6,004 nt of DNA. It comes from JAICJJ01 sp039809985 (lineage in GTDB: Bacteria > Chloroflexota > Chloroflexia > Thermomicrobiales > UBA6265). The stretch covers positions 1 to 6,004 of the forward strand of contig JBDHWC010000157.1 of the NCBI GenBank assembly GCA_039809985.1, written 5' to 3'. The translations under genes and the position numbers were made by a program. Position 1 is the first letter of the stretch; each line of letters begins with the position of its first letter. Below are positions 5,764 through 6,004 of this stretch, piece after piece. Under the pieces are notes generated by a model. That model worked only from the letters and a program-made list of their open reading frames with translations, did no database searches and was not told the origin of the DNA.

Positions 5764-5931
5764 TGAGAACGCCGGGCACTCGCGCGAACCGTGGTCGGGG
5801 CACCGTTGGAGAACAGTTGGCATTGGGGGCAGTCCCTGACCGCGGAACGGTCGAGGCTCGCTGCCATGCCCGCGGCACCCGTTCGGCTCAAAGCGATCAG
5901 AAAGCCCTGCACCAAGTCAACAGCCAAGATG
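5764..5931. other. Gene-free stretch
   Basis: No supported gene is seen here. A leftward frame (start codon TTG at 5927) includes a CPQC pair but begins with a poor codon, has no ribosome site and runs on through the long hairpin and the RidA-like gene. No tRNA cloverleaf or repeat is apparent. Confidence 0.5.
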
Positions 5932-5961
5932 TTCCAACACTATGTGGCGACGTGGTACAAT
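5932..5961 (+). promoter_or_regulatory. Extended -10 promoter reading out of the window
   Basis: TGGTACAAT (5953-5961) is an extended -10 element: TG, one base, then TACAAT, five of six matches to TATAAT. A weak -35 (TTCCAA, 5932-5937) lies 18 bp upstream. The surroundings (about 5900-5965) are AT-richer than the rest of the window. Transcription would begin near 5968 and serve a gene whose start lies beyond 6004. The GTG at 5980 has a purine run only 1 nt away and is not called. Confidence 0.5.
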
Positions 5962-6004
5962 TCACCCAGGCCGGGGAGCGTGGAGTTCCGGCCGCGGGAC
6001 ACGA

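Noticed and set aside
5547..5927. Leftward frame with a CPQC pair, considered as a small zinc-ribbon protein
   Set aside because: It starts with TTG without a ribosome site, has only one Cys pair, and passes through the long hairpin and the RidA-like coding region.

Overview
This is a GC-rich bacterial window of ordinary chromosomal character. It holds five protein genes, four reading rightward and one leftward, separated by noncoding stretches rich in hairpins. Strong G/C preference at third codon positions, GTG starts, and a leftward protein combining an arginine-pair N-terminus, a six-cysteine knot-like segment and an NHL propeller all suggest a Chloroflexota bacterium, perhaps Thermomicrobia-like. 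That placement is an inference from style, not from a marker gene.

Layout: (1) 2-805, the C-terminal part of a family 3 extracellular solute-binding protein of an amino-acid-type ABC importer; its true start lies left of the window. (2) 806-1578, a long noncoding stretch with a small hairpin after the first gene and then a degenerate tandem array of about 4.5 units (period about 104-117 bp, roughly 966-1445) that ends in two perfect hairpins. (3) 1579-2850, an M20-family metallohydrolase (ArgE/DapE/aminoacylase type) with all expected metal and catalytic residues. (4) A perfect 12-bp hairpin over its stop codon, placed to end transcription from both sides. (5) 2893-4047 on the minus strand, a secreted six-bladed NHL-repeat protein carrying a knottin-like cysteine segment. 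(6) 4048-4259, a divergent intergenic region with a 10-bp perfect palindrome. (7) 4260-4880, an isochorismatase-fold cysteine hydrolase with an intact Asp-Lys-Cys triad, followed 31 nt later by (8) 4912-5694, a two-halved RidA-like protein resembling the CnbZ-type aminomuconate deaminase family. (9) A 28-bp-stem hairpin closing this pair, then a gene-free tail ending with an extended -10 promoter that points out of the window.

How the genes may work together: the isochorismatase-like amidase and the RidA/CnbZ-like protein form a convincing two-gene transcription unit. With the upstream M20 hydrolase and the amino-acid-type binding protein they fit uptake and stepwise hydrolysis or deamination of a small nitrogen-containing compound. 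No substrate can be read from the sequence, and the 770-bp gap and the opposite-strand NHL gene mean these are not one operon. I see no defence system, mobile element, CRISPR array or RNA gene. The most unusual items are the intergenic repeat array, the very long terminal hairpin and the knottin-propeller fusion.
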